A stretch of 64,000 nt of DNA from an uncultured Draconibacterium sp. (GTDB lineage: Bacteria > Bacteroidota > Bacteroidia > Bacteroidales > Prolixibacteraceae): assembly GCF_963675065.1 (NCBI RefSeq), contig NZ_OY775906.1, forward strand, positions 1,466,001 through 1,530,000, in the 5' to 3' direction. The first letter of the stretch is position 1; every line of letters starts with the position of its first letter. The translations under genes were made by a program, and so were the position numbers. Positions 9,066 through 16,672 of the stretch are shown here, one piece after another. The notes beneath the pieces are model-generated. The model saw only the letters and a program-made list of their open reading frames with translations, was not told the DNA's origin and searched no databases.

Positions 9066-9122
9066 GTGAAATGATTTTAATGTTATTGAATGCGAAAAAG
9101 AATGGAATTTTTATGGTACAGA

Positions 9123-9578
9123 TTAAGAATTGGCGGCTGTTTTGATCGCCTTTTTAATTCTTGTGTATGTTCCGCACCGGCATATGTTACCATGCATAGC
9201 CGTCTCAATTTCTTCGTCGCTGGGTGTTGGATTACTGTTTAATAATCCTGCAGCGTTCATAATTTGTCCGCTTTGGCAGTAGCCACATTGCGGTACATCT
9301 TCTTCGATCCAGGCTTTTTGAAGCGGATGATCTCCATTTTCCGAGAGCCCTTCAATTGTCGTGATTTCCTTGTCACCCACCGAGTCGACAAAAGTGATAC
9401 ACGAACGCGTTGCAACACCGTTTACCAAAATGGTGCAAGCTCCGCACTGTGCAATTCCACAGCCGAATTTTGTTCCTACTAAATCCAGATGATCTCTGAG
9501 TACCCAAAGCATGGGAGTTGACGGATCAACATCCACCTCATGCTGTTTTCCGTTGATGTTTAGATTAAATACTGCCAT
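9123..9578 (-). CDS. iorA: (2Fe-2S) subunit of isoquinoline 1-oxidoreductase-type hydroxylase
   Basis: 151-residue iron-sulphur subunit that passes electrons from the molybdenum centre. The N-terminal plant-ferredoxin-type cluster uses C40, C45, C48 and C60 (CGIAQCGAC...C). The C-terminal helical domain carries the second cluster with C98, C101 (CGYC), C133 and C135 (CRC). It is the first gene of the two-subunit operon; the large subunit starts 57 nt downstream. There is no separate FAD subunit, as in isoquinoline-oxidoreductase-type enzymes, which use cytochrome or membrane acceptors. With iorB broken, its product may have no partner. Confidence 0.93.
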   Translation of the reverse strand: MAVFNLNINGKQHEVDVDPSTPMLWVLRDHLDLVGTKFGCGIAQCGACTILVNGVATRSCITFVDSVGDKEITTIEGLSENGDHPLQKAWIEEDVPQCGYCQSGQIMNAAGLLNSNPTPSDEEIETAMHGNICRCGTYTRIKKAIKTAANS

Positions 9579-9730
9579 TTATTTATCGATTTTAAACCAT
9601 GTTACGAAGCTTAAATAGTAAGATATCACGATTTTTAGATACTTTACTAACACCCTTTACAACAAAGACTTATCACAAATGTTCAGGAATAAATAAAGAA
9701 AACGGAAACAGGCCCCGGTCCTGCACTACA

Positions 9731-9837
9731 CTGCTGTTTTGCTGACTTTTATCGTCGCTTGAGCAATGCGTAATGAGTAAAGCGAAAAAGCAAATACCCG
9801 CAACACTTTACCGGATGTGTACAAAAGTCGACAGCAG
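9731..9837. repeat. Large imperfect hairpin
   Basis: CTGCTGT at 9731-9737 pairs with ACAGCAG at 9831-9837 and GACTTTT at 9744-9750 pairs with AAAAGTC at 9823-9829, leaving a 6-nt bulge on the left arm. The ~70-nt apex has further short complementary words (CGCTT / AAGCG). No gene overlaps it. It could be a structured RNA or a mobile-element end; nothing seen decides between them. Confidence 0.5.
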
Positions 9838-9960
9838 AGCTTGTGTTGTTTGGCGTTAGCAGTAAATTGATGACTAAACAATTAGCGTTGAACAACAATG
9901 GTTTGCCGGCCGGCTTTATTCCCTTGTTGTATGTTCATGAACTACCCGGAGTGCTGGCTA

Positions 9961-10195
9961 AAGCCCCTTTGCAGAGCTACGAAAGCACCAAATAACCGAC
10001 AAAAGCACTGTTGTAGCCGTACGAAAGTAGTTTTGAGAACACGGTGAAGCTTTCGTAGCAGTACGAAAGCACTAAATAGCACTCTGGGAAGCTTTCGTAC
10101 GCCTACGAAAGCAGTAAATAGCACTCCGGGAAGCTTTCGCAGCCCTGCAAAAGTTACAAATAGAGATCATGGGAACTCTCGTAGTCAGGCAGTTA
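9961..10195. repeat. Tandem array of ~42-bp hairpin units
   Basis: About five and a half direct units. The clearest are 10047-10088 and 10089-10130 (42 bp each), and 10131-10173 (43 bp); flanking units at 9961-10046 are degenerate. Each good unit contains GCTTTCGTA, a 4-nt loop (GCAG or CGCC) and TACGAAAGC, a perfect 9-bp stem, followed by a linker like ANTAAATAGCACTCNGGG. The units abut without unique spacers, so this is not a CRISPR array. Stem sequence is kept while loops differ, which suggests selection or copying at the hairpin level. Confidence 0.8.
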
Positions 10196-10246
10196 GATGT
10201 TTTTACAACATTAGGTTTTCGGAAATCCGCCTGCAATAAGCCTTAC

Positions 10247-10335
10247 GGGCTAAAGCCCTGTTCTGCCGTGCTATGTTTAACCCCGGCATTAATGCCGGGG
10301 TTAGTAAACTCAGCTTCTAAAGTGGGCTTTAGCCC
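10247..10335. repeat. REP-like palindromic element
   Basis: Outer arms GGGCTAAAGCCC (10247-10258) and GGGCTTTAGCCC (10324-10335) are exact reverse complements. Between them lies the perfect 20-bp palindrome CCCCGGCATTAATGCCGGGG (10281-10300), extended by GTTTAA/TTAGTAAAC. This nested design resembles the REP elements mobilised by RAYT transposases in Bacteroidota; no such transposase is in the window. Confidence 0.65.
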
Positions 10336-10596
10336 CCGATGCTAAGTATTTATATACTGAGAGATAAACCATATGTGAGGATTTAAACCAGTGTTGTTTT
10401 ATTTTTTTATTATGCTAACTTTATACACAATTAAAAACCAAAACCGTTGAATACGCGCCCTGAAATAACAACAGAAAATAACTTTTACAAAATTGAATAT
10501 TGTATGCCTAAGGCTGATAATATTTTCCGTATTTGGAATTATTGTAAGCTTTTTGTGTACATATATACTAGTTAGGGCGCATTAACCAAGACAGAA

Positions 10597-11574
10597 ATGG
10601 CAGCACGAAATAGAAGAATAAAATCGATAAAAATTGAACTTCTTACTAAATCTAGAGAGGCGATGCTTTCTGCTGTTCAGATATTTAACAATCCAAATAT
10701 TCAATTTAAGTCTGAAAGTTTTATAGTGTTTTCAAATATCGCATGGACATACTTAATGCATGCCTACTATCGTCAAAATAATATTGAATACAGGTATTTT
10801 GACCAACACGGGCAACGAAAAAGATTTCATAAAACGAAACGAGGTGCCTATAAATACTGGGAATTAGAAAGGTGTTTAAATGATGATGATTGCCCAATAG
10901 ATGAAATCACTAAATCAAACTTGAAGTTTCTTATTGGGCTAAGGCACGAAATTGAACATCAAATGACTACACGAATTGATGATTACTTAAGTGCAAGATT
11001 TCAATCCTGCTGTTTAAACTACAACCAATACATTAAACAACTTTTTGACACTAAATATGCAATTGATAAACATTTATCTGTTTCGTTACAGTTCTCGACA
11101 ATTAATGAAGAGCAGGCTGATAAATTAAGAGAGTTTACAGATTTACCTAAAAATATAGCTACATACATTAATGATTATGACGATACATTAACAGATGACC
11201 TTTATAATGATATTAGATATTCTTATAGAGTCTTGTATGTTCCAAAATCAGCAAATCGAAAAGGGCAAGCTGATAAGGTAATAGAATTTATACCTGCAAA
11301 CACACCAGAAGCGGAAGGATTAAACAAAGAGTATGTTTTAATTAAGGAGAAAGAAAAGAAAAAGCATTTACCATCCAAAATTGTGGAAAGCATAAAAGCT
11401 AAGGGATTTGCAAAATTTGGTATGCATCAACATACTCTCCTTTGGAAAAGTAAAGATGGAAAAAATCCTAATAATAATTATGGAGTGAGTGTTGAAGGTG
11501 CTTGGTATTGGTATGATAACTGGATTAAAGAAGTAGAAGAACATTGTAAGCAAAATAGAGAAAAATATACTTGA
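10597..11574 (+). CDS. DUF3644 HEPN-domain protein, putative RNase effector
   Basis: 325-residue protein with the N-terminal DUF3644 pattern (LLTKSREAMLSAVQIFNNPN, SFIVFSNIAWTYLMHAYY). DUF3644 belongs to the HEPN superfamily, in which Rx4-6H forms the metal-independent RNase site; here R116 and H121 lie in GLRHEIEH, matching R-x4-H. The C-terminal half (about 170-325) is a charged region that I do not recognise. The gene lies on an AT-rich islet after a 1-kb repeat region and ends 1 nt before a GIY-YIG nuclease gene (TGATATG), so the two are cotranslated. HEPN proteins often act as toxins or abortive-infection effectors; that role is inference here. Confidence 0.8.
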   Translation: MAARNRRIKSIKIELLTKSREAMLSAVQIFNNPNIQFKSESFIVFSNIAWTYLMHAYYRQNNIEYRYFDQHGQRKRFHKTKRGAYKYWELERCLNDDDCPIDEITKSNLKFLIGLRHEIEHQMTTRIDDYLSARFQSCCLNYNQYIKQLFDTKYAIDKHLSVSLQFSTINEEQADKLREFTDLPKNIATYINDYDDTLTDDLYNDIRYSYRVLYVPKSANRKGQADKVIEFIPANTPEAEGLNKEYVLIKEKEKKKHLPSKIVESIKAKGFAKFGMHQHTLLWKSKDGKNPNNNYGVSVEGAWYWYDNWIKEVEEHCKQNREKYT

Positions 11575-11575
11575 T

Positions 11576-12412
11576 ATGAGAGGAAAAACAATACAAGTAT
11601 TCCTAACCGATGGAACACCGCGAGGAATTAAATTAGCTGAAATTACAAGTAATATTGAACAAGCAATTTTTATTCCGAGAAACAAAATAAACGAAGCTAC
11701 TACAAGACCAGAAGTGACTCGTCCTGGAGTATATTTTTTGTTTGGCGATAGTAATGAATCAGCTAAACCTTTTGCTTATATCGGACAATCTAGAAATTGC
11801 CTTGATAGGATAAAAACACATGACCAAAAGAAAGACTTCTGGAATTATGCTGTTGTTATTGTTTCAAAGACAGAAAGTTTTACTCAGACTCATATTGAAT
11901 ACTTGGAACAACTTGCAATTTCAAAAGCATATGAAGCAAACCGATACAATTTAGAGAATGGAGTGAGTCCAAGACAGTTTAAAGTTCCTGAAACACTAGA
12001 AGCTGATTTATTAGACAATTTTGATACGATTAAAATATTGTTGTCAACGTTAGGATTTACAATTTTTGAACTTATTAAGAAAGAAACTAAAAGTCAGAAT
12101 ATATTTTACTGCAAAGGGAAAGAAGCTTTTGGAGAAGGTGAATATCAGGAAGATGGTTTTGTTGTTTATAAAGGAAGTAAGGCGAATAAAAAGCTGACTC
12201 CGACTTGTAATTCAACAATTAAGAACTTAAGAGCAAAACTGATTGAAGATAAAATACTAGTTGAACAAGAGAATCTATTTGTATTCAATGAAGATTATTC
12301 ATTTAGTTCTCCAAGTGCCGCAGCTTCGCAAGTATTGGCAAGGAACGCAAATGGTTGGATTGAGTGGAAAGATAAAAACGGAAAGACTCTTGATGAATTG
12401 AAACGAAAATAA
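11576..12412 (+). CDS. GIY-YIG nuclease domain protein with C-terminal DUF4357
   Basis: 278 residues. The GIY-YIG domain (about 48-130) has GVYFLF (51-56), AYIGQS (67-72), the basic NCLDRIKTH region with R78/R79-type catalytic arginine, and E108 in THIEYLEQ as likely metal ligand. The C-terminus from about residue 175 (FYCKGKEAFGEGEYQEDGFVVYKGSKA ... RNANGWIEW) matches the DUF4357 layout. This architecture occurs in DNA-cleaving and defence-associated proteins, but its precise function is unknown. It follows the HEPN gene by 1 nt and is immediately followed by the CGCCCTAAC motif. Both genes use A/T-rich codons more than their neighbours. Confidence 0.85.
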   Translation: MRGKTIQVFLTDGTPRGIKLAEITSNIEQAIFIPRNKINEATTRPEVTRPGVYFLFGDSNESAKPFAYIGQSRNCLDRIKTHDQKKDFWNYAVVIVSKTESFTQTHIEYLEQLAISKAYEANRYNLENGVSPRQFKVPETLEADLLDNFDTIKILLSTLGFTIFELIKKETKSQNIFYCKGKEAFGEGEYQEDGFVVYKGSKANKKLTPTCNSTIKNLRAKLIEDKILVEQENLFVFNEDYSFSSPSAAASQVLARNANGWIEWKDKNGKTLDELKRK

Positions 12413-12476
12413 CGACGCCCTAACAATGCCAGTCGCCCCCCGTTTTCACTTCAGGAATAAGAAACAAAAACTGCAA

Positions 12477-13361
12477 TTACAAGCCCGATAATTTTTCCAA
12501 AGCCAGGCTTAATGCATGTGTTCCCAATTTTCCGTGGCCCTGCGCCTGAACAGCCAGGTAAAGTTGTTTTACCAGTGCCAGTCCCGGCAACGACAAGCCC
12601 ATTGCTTCGGCTTCTTTTAAGGCAATTCCCATGTCTTTAATAAAATGCTCCACAAAAAATCCGGGGTCGAAATTACGATTTACAATGCGTGGCGCCAGGT
12701 TATCGAGTGTCCAGCAACCGGCAGCTCCACCACTAATTGATGAGAGCATGGTTGGCAAATCGAGGCCGGCTTTATGGCCATACAACAAAGCTTCGCAAAC
12801 CCCGATCATTGTTCCGGCAATGGTTATCTGGTTACACATTTTTGTATGTTGGCCCGATCCGGCTTCACCCTGGTAAACGATCTGTTTTCCCATAATTTCG
12901 AACAGCGGAAGAACCTTATCGAAAGCTTCTTTATCGCCACCGGCCATTATCGACAATGTCCCATTTTTGGCACCAACATCACCTCCGGAAACCGGTGCAT
13001 CAACCGATTGAATATTTTTGACCTTGGCAGCCTCATAAATTTCAACAGCTAAACTCGGCTCTGTGGTTGTCATATCAACCAAAACAGCACCAGGCTTTAC
13101 CTTTGCCAGAATACCTTTTTCGCCAAAGTATACTTCGCGAACGTCTTTCGGGAAACCTACAATCGTAAAAATCACATCCGAAACTGCCGCAACCTCTGCC
13201 GGGCTGTCAGCCCATTTTACGCCGTTTTCCAGCAACGACTCTGCTTTACTTTTTGTTCGGGTATAGGTGATGCACGAATAACCTGCTTTCTTTAAATGGC
13301 CCAGCATGGAAGTCCCCATAACTCCGGTGCCGATCCAACCAATTGTAATATCTTTTTTCAT
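12477..13361 (-). CDS. NAD(P)-dependent beta-hydroxyacid dehydrogenase (3-hydroxyisobutyrate dehydrogenase family)
   Basis: 294 residues, normal for the family that oxidises beta-hydroxyacids or reduces tartronate semialdehyde. The N-terminal Rossmann motif is WIGTGVMGTSMLGHLKKAGY. The substrate-binding signature DAPVSGGDVGAKNGTLSIMAGG lies near 120 and the catalytic Lys is in HTKMCNQI. The substrate cannot be fixed from sequence; 2-hydroxy-3-oxopropionate reductase and 3-hydroxyisobutyrate dehydrogenase are both possible. It is a single gene, and its 3' end abuts the nuclease cassette. Confidence 0.88.
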   Translation of the reverse strand: MKKDITIGWIGTGVMGTSMLGHLKKAGYSCITYTRTKSKAESLLENGVKWADSPAEVAAVSDVIFTIVGFPKDVREVYFGEKGILAKVKPGAVLVDMTTTEPSLAVEIYEAAKVKNIQSVDAPVSGGDVGAKNGTLSIMAGGDKEAFDKVLPLFEIMGKQIVYQGEAGSGQHTKMCNQITIAGTMIGVCEALLYGHKAGLDLPTMLSSISGGAAGCWTLDNLAPRIVNRNFDPGFFVEHFIKDMGIALKEAEAMGLSLPGLALVKQLYLAVQAQGHGKLGTHALSLALEKLSGL

Positions 13362-13709
13362 AGGACTTTTTTATGTATGCCAAAGCTAAAGTTTTCATCA
13401 CATTCAACAAAATCATTTGTTCGGCAATAATTAGTATTGATACTCACTATTTAAAATAAATCAATTTTATACGCCATATTCCGGAAATATCTATCTCTAA
13501 TCAATATAAAAGGATAAATAATCTTACCGTTCGAGACTGACTTTCTACAACTTAAGTTCGAGTTTTCATCACAACAACTTTATAAAAAGTACCATCTACT
13601 CTTTTATAACATACTCAACAACAATGCAGATACAAGCAGTTATTTTTAAAAATATCAAATAATCAATTATATTTATCGCAAAATCTTTCGCATAGATTTT
13701 ACAATTTAT

Positions 13710-13747
13710 AACGGAGAGCGGATGCTGACTGCTTTCCGTTTTCTTTT
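13710..13747 (+). terminator. Orphan rho-independent terminator
   Basis: AACGGAGAGC (13710-13719) pairs with GCTTTCCGTT (13731-13740) with one G-U pair, followed by TTCTTTT. The orientation is plus, but no plus-strand gene precedes it since the genes on both sides are on the minus strand. It suggests a short noncoding transcript starting somewhere in 13380-13700. Confidence 0.6.
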
Positions 13748-13768
13748 AAAATGTCCAATCCGGGGCAT

Positions 13769-13799
13769 AAAAAAACCTCCGGATAAACTCCGAAGGTTT
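13769..13799 (-). terminator. Rho-independent terminator of the fumarase gene
   Basis: On the minus strand AAACCTTCGGA, loop GTTTA, TCCGGAGGTTT followed by a T-run (plus-strand As at 13769-13775). The stem is 11 bp with one G-U pair. It lies about 20 nt after the fumarase stop. Confidence 0.85.
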
Positions 13800-13820
13800 C
13801 TATTATCACTTCAAATGTTC

Positions 13821-15425
13821 TTATAGTTCTTTAAAGAAGTCGTTTCCTTTATCGTCAACGATAATGAATGCGGGGAAGTTTTCCACCTTAATCTTACGAA
13901 CAGCTTCCATTCCCAGATCTTCAAAATCGACCACCTCAACAGATTTAATACTGTTTTTAGCCAAAATAGCAGCCGGTCCGCCAATCGAACCCAGATAGAA
14001 ACCACCATGTTTTTTACAGGCGTCGGTAACAGCTTGCGAGCGGTTTCCCTTTGCCAGCATAATCATCGATCCGCCCTGGCTTTGGAACTCGTCAACATAA
14101 GGATCCATACGACCTGCAGTTGTTGGTCCGAAACTACCTGAAGCCATTCCTTTTGGTGTTTTTGCAGGACCTGCATAATACACCGGGTGGTTTTTAAAGT
14201 ATTCCGGCATTGGGTTGCCTTCGTCAAGCATTTGTTTAATCTGTGCGTGAGCGATGTCGCGTGCTACGATTAAAGTACCACTCAAATTCAATCGTGTTTT
14301 TGTTGGATATTTTGTTAATTCTGCCAATACTTTGTCCATTCCTTGATCCAGATCGATATCAATAGCCGGACTCATAGCAGGCGCTTTTGAAGGCAAGAAA
14401 CGAGCAGGGTTTTTCTCCAGTTGCTCGAGGAAAATACCTTCTTTGGTAATTTTTGCTTTTATATTACGGTCGGCACTACAGCTAACACCCAAACCTACCG
14501 GGCACGAAGCTGCGTGGCGTGGCAAGCGGATAACACGAACATCGTGCACAAAATATTTTCCACCAAACTGCGCACCTACTCCACTTTCCTGGCAAATTTT
14601 GGTTACTTTCTCTTCCCATTCCAAATCGCGGAAAGCCTGACCACCTTCATTACCTTCGGTTGGTAAATGATCTAAATAACCAGCCGATGCTTTTTTCACT
14701 GTCGCAAGAGTAGCCTCGGCAGAAGTTCCGCCAATTACCAGTGCCAGGTGATACGGAGGACATGCAGAAGTCCCCAGGTCCATAATTTTATCCTGAACAA
14801 ATTTGGTTAGGTTCTCCTCGGTCAGCAACGATTTGGTTTGCTGATAAAGGAAGGTTTTGTTACCTGAACCTCCACCTTTGGTTACAAATAAAAATTCGTA
14901 TTTATTTCCTTGCTCAGCATATAAATCAATTTGTGCAGGCAGGTTCGTTCCGGTATTCTTTTCTTTGGTCATGGAAAAAGGCACCACCTGCGAATAGCGT
15001 AAATTCCTTTCGGCGTAGGTATTAAAAATACCTTTCGACAAGGCTTCAGCATCGTTCGCTCCGGTGTACACATCTTCACCTTTTTTACCAATAACAATTG
15101 CGGTACCGGTGTCCTGGCAAGTTGGCAATTCGCCCTCGGCCGAAACAGCCTGATTCATTAACATGGTGTGTGCAACAAATCTGTCGTTATCGGTTGCTTC
15201 CGGGTCTTCAAGAATTTTGGCCAGTTTTTCAAGGTGCGAAGCACGCAGGTAAAACGAAACATCGGAAAATGCTTCTTTTGCCAATTCTTCCAAACCTTTC
15301 GGATCAACTTTTAAAATCTCGCGACCATCAACTTCAATGGTCGACACATAATCTTTTGTAATACAACGATATTCGGTATCGTCTTTTAAAATTGGAAATG
15401 GTTTTTGATATTTAAAATCTGCCAT
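13821..15425 (-). CDS. fumA: Class I fumarate hydratase (iron-sulphur)
   Basis: 534-residue oxygen-sensitive fumarase that interconverts fumarate and malate in the TCA cycle. The alpha part has CQDTGTAIVIG, GTSACPPYHLALVIGGTSAE and CPVGLGVSCSADRNIKAKI, which supply the three cysteines for the 4Fe-4S cluster. The beta part from about 350 contains SGTLIVARDIAHAQIK, YYAGPAKTPKG and SFGPTTAGRMD. The single-chain fusion and length match FumA/FumB type enzymes. It is monocistronic with its own terminator. Confidence 0.95.
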   Translation of the reverse strand: MADFKYQKPFPILKDDTEYRCITKDYVSTIEVDGREILKVDPKGLEELAKEAFSDVSFYLRASHLEKLAKILEDPEATDNDRFVAHTMLMNQAVSAEGELPTCQDTGTAIVIGKKGEDVYTGANDAEALSKGIFNTYAERNLRYSQVVPFSMTKEKNTGTNLPAQIDLYAEQGNKYEFLFVTKGGGSGNKTFLYQQTKSLLTEENLTKFVQDKIMDLGTSACPPYHLALVIGGTSAEATLATVKKASAGYLDHLPTEGNEGGQAFRDLEWEEKVTKICQESGVGAQFGGKYFVHDVRVIRLPRHAASCPVGLGVSCSADRNIKAKITKEGIFLEQLEKNPARFLPSKAPAMSPAIDIDLDQGMDKVLAELTKYPTKTRLNLSGTLIVARDIAHAQIKQMLDEGNPMPEYFKNHPVYYAGPAKTPKGMASGSFGPTTAGRMDPYVDEFQSQGGSMIMLAKGNRSQAVTDACKKHGGFYLGSIGGPAAILAKNSIKSVEVVDFEDLGMEAVRKIKVENFPAFIIVDDKGNDFFKEL

Positions 15426-15661
15426 TGTATAATCGGTTAAATTAATTTTCCATCAAAGATAAAACTATTCGCTTGTTTCTATTTTATTTTAAAGGGAAAC
15501 CTGAAAAATTTAACCCGAAATATACGTCGAATTTAAATCCAATGATCATTATCTACAGCACAGTGACCGATAAATTCAGCAAGCCTATTTTTACAACATT
15601 TTTTGAGGAACATTTGGTTTGTATTGCAAACTTGTTTAACTTTATAAACAAATTAAACAAC

Positions 15662-16282
15662 ATGAAATCAAATACATCAAACCAGGAATTGAGTGACAAC
15701 GAAATGTTGAAAACACTTAAAACTGCCATAGCAACTTCAAAACATTCATTATACGAAGATGGAATTCTGCTCATTTTATGGGGGGCATCATTTACAATTG
15801 GATTCTTCCTGCATTATTACAAATCTTCTCACCTGGTGGTTTATTGGGAACGTAATATTATAGACGTTTTAAATATTGTAGCAGCCATATTTTTAATCGG
15901 TTTTACCATCTATTATCTATTTTTTCGCAAATCAAACTACCGAACCTATACAGCCATTTCCACTCGTTATGTATGGCTGGGAATTATTATTGCGCATAAC
16001 CTGAATGTAATCGTTACCAAAAGTCTGCTTCAGGAAGTTGATTTTGCGCTGCTCCATCCTCTTCAAATGGTGTTGATTGGTTTTGCTCTTTTTGTAACAG
16101 GTGGAATTTACCGGTACAAGCTATTATCAATCAGTGGTGTTGTTATGTGGATTGCTGCAATATTGTGTGCCCGTGTTGAACTGACCGACCAGTTTTGGAT
16201 TAGGGCAATAGCCAACTTTGTTTGTTTTGTTGTTCCGGGCGTTTTAATGTATATGAAAAGTAAAAAACCGGCCTATGTTTAA
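15662..16282 (+). CDS. Multi-pass membrane protein of unknown function
   Basis: 206 residues from the ATG at 15662; the frame is open further up to 15473, but the upstream part reads like leader DNA and the 15662 start follows an AT-rich promoter-like stretch. After a ~40-residue soluble N-terminus (SDNEMLKTLKTAIATSKHSL) come about five hydrophobic segments (LLILWGASFTIGFFL, VLNIVAAIFLIGFTIYYLFF, WLGIIIAHNL, LLHPLQMVLIGFALFVTGG, ISGVVMWIAAILCA). No known family is recognised with certainty. It overlaps the downstream winged-helix regulator by 8 nt, so the pair probably acts together, with the regulator controlling or responding to the membrane protein. Confidence 0.7.
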   Translation: MKSNTSNQELSDNEMLKTLKTAIATSKHSLYEDGILLILWGASFTIGFFLHYYKSSHLVVYWERNIIDVLNIVAAIFLIGFTIYYLFFRKSNYRTYTAISTRYVWLGIIIAHNLNVIVTKSLLQEVDFALLHPLQMVLIGFALFVTGGIYRYKLLSISGVVMWIAAILCARVELTDQFWIRAIANFVCFVVPGVLMYMKSKKPAYV

Positions 16283-16571
16283 AAGCCTCGATCCACTTCT
16301 TCACTCACAGGTGCGGCTGGCTATCATGACAATTTTGCTAAATGTAAAGTCGGCCGAATTTTCGTATTTGCTCGAGAACATCGAAACGTCAAAGGGCAAC
16401 CTCAGTTTCCAGATAACGAAGCTAAAGGAAGGTGGTTATATTAAAGTTAAAAAGTCGTTTCGTAAAAACTATCCTCTTACTACTTTAAGCATTACTCCTA
16501 AAGGAATTGAAGCCTACGAAAAATATGTTGAAGCCATTTCTGAATATTTCCAGAAATCGGGTAAACTATAA
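16275..16571 (+). CDS. Winged-helix transcriptional regulator (MarR/ArsR-like)
   Basis: 98-residue DNA-binding protein. HSQVRLAIMTILLNVKSAEFSYLLENIETSKGNLSFQITKLKEGGYIKV is a winged-helix fold with the recognition helix around SKGNLSFQITKLKE, followed by a wing with basic residues (KKSFRKNYPLTTLSITPKG). It resembles the small regulators often coded next to a membrane protein in Bacteroidota. The start overlaps the upstream gene by 8 nt, so it is cotranslated. Confidence 0.85.
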   Translation: MFKSLDPLLHSQVRLAIMTILLNVKSAEFSYLLENIETSKGNLSFQITKLKEGGYIKVKKSFRKNYPLTTLSITPKGIEAYEKYVEAISEYFQKSGKL

Positions 16572-16672
16572 TCTCGCCTACCGTATTATCCTTAGTTTAA
16601 CTTTAAAGCAGATAGAATTGGCTGAATATTTCATTCAATTCATTAGTTTTGAGAAAATGAAAATTAATCGAG

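Larger units (their letters stand above)
9579..10596. other. Gene-free region rich in inverted repeats
   Basis: About 1 kb with no credible protein gene on either strand. It holds a large imperfect hairpin at 9731-9837, a second at 9845-9896, the GC-palindrome GCCGGCCGGC at 9905-9914, a tandem hairpin array at 9961-10195, a REP-like element at 10247-10335 and, at its right end, the half-site GTTAGGGCGC at 10571. The dense mix of unrelated repeats marks a recombination-prone boundary between the hydroxylase locus and the nuclease cassette. Confidence 0.8.
10571..12424. other. Possible mobile cassette bounded by inverted GTTAGGGCG / CGCCCTAAC sites
   Basis: GTTAGGGCGC at 10571-10580 and CGCCCTAAC at 12416-12424, the latter 3 nt after the last stop codon, are inverted copies that bracket exactly the HEPN and GIY-YIG genes. 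GTTAGGG and CCCTAAC fit the R'/R'' core consensus (GTTRRRY / RYYYAAC) of integron attC sites. A matching GCGCCCT is also present at 10455-10461. No integrase is visible and the right attC is incomplete, so cassette status is inferred. Confidence 0.45.
13362..13820. other. Intergenic region with two terminators
   Basis: 459 bp between the dehydrogenase gene (minus) and the fumarase gene (minus). It is AT-rich with no convincing ORF; the longest plus-strand candidate near 13624 codes only 12 residues. It contains the fumarase terminator at 13773-13799 and a plus-strand terminator at 13710-13747 that has no annotated gene before it. Confidence 0.7.

Noticed and set aside
9942..10124. A 60-residue minus-strand reading frame with a repeated 14-residue pattern
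   Set aside because: It is the translation of the 42-bp hairpin array (42 = 14 codons) and has no promoter or family likeness.
9961..10195. Possible CRISPR array
   Set aside because: Units abut without unique spacers, unit copies degrade at both ends and no cas gene is near.
10571..12424. A full integron
   Set aside because: No integrase gene and no complete attC on the right side; only half-site motifs are seen, so the claim is kept as a hypothesis.
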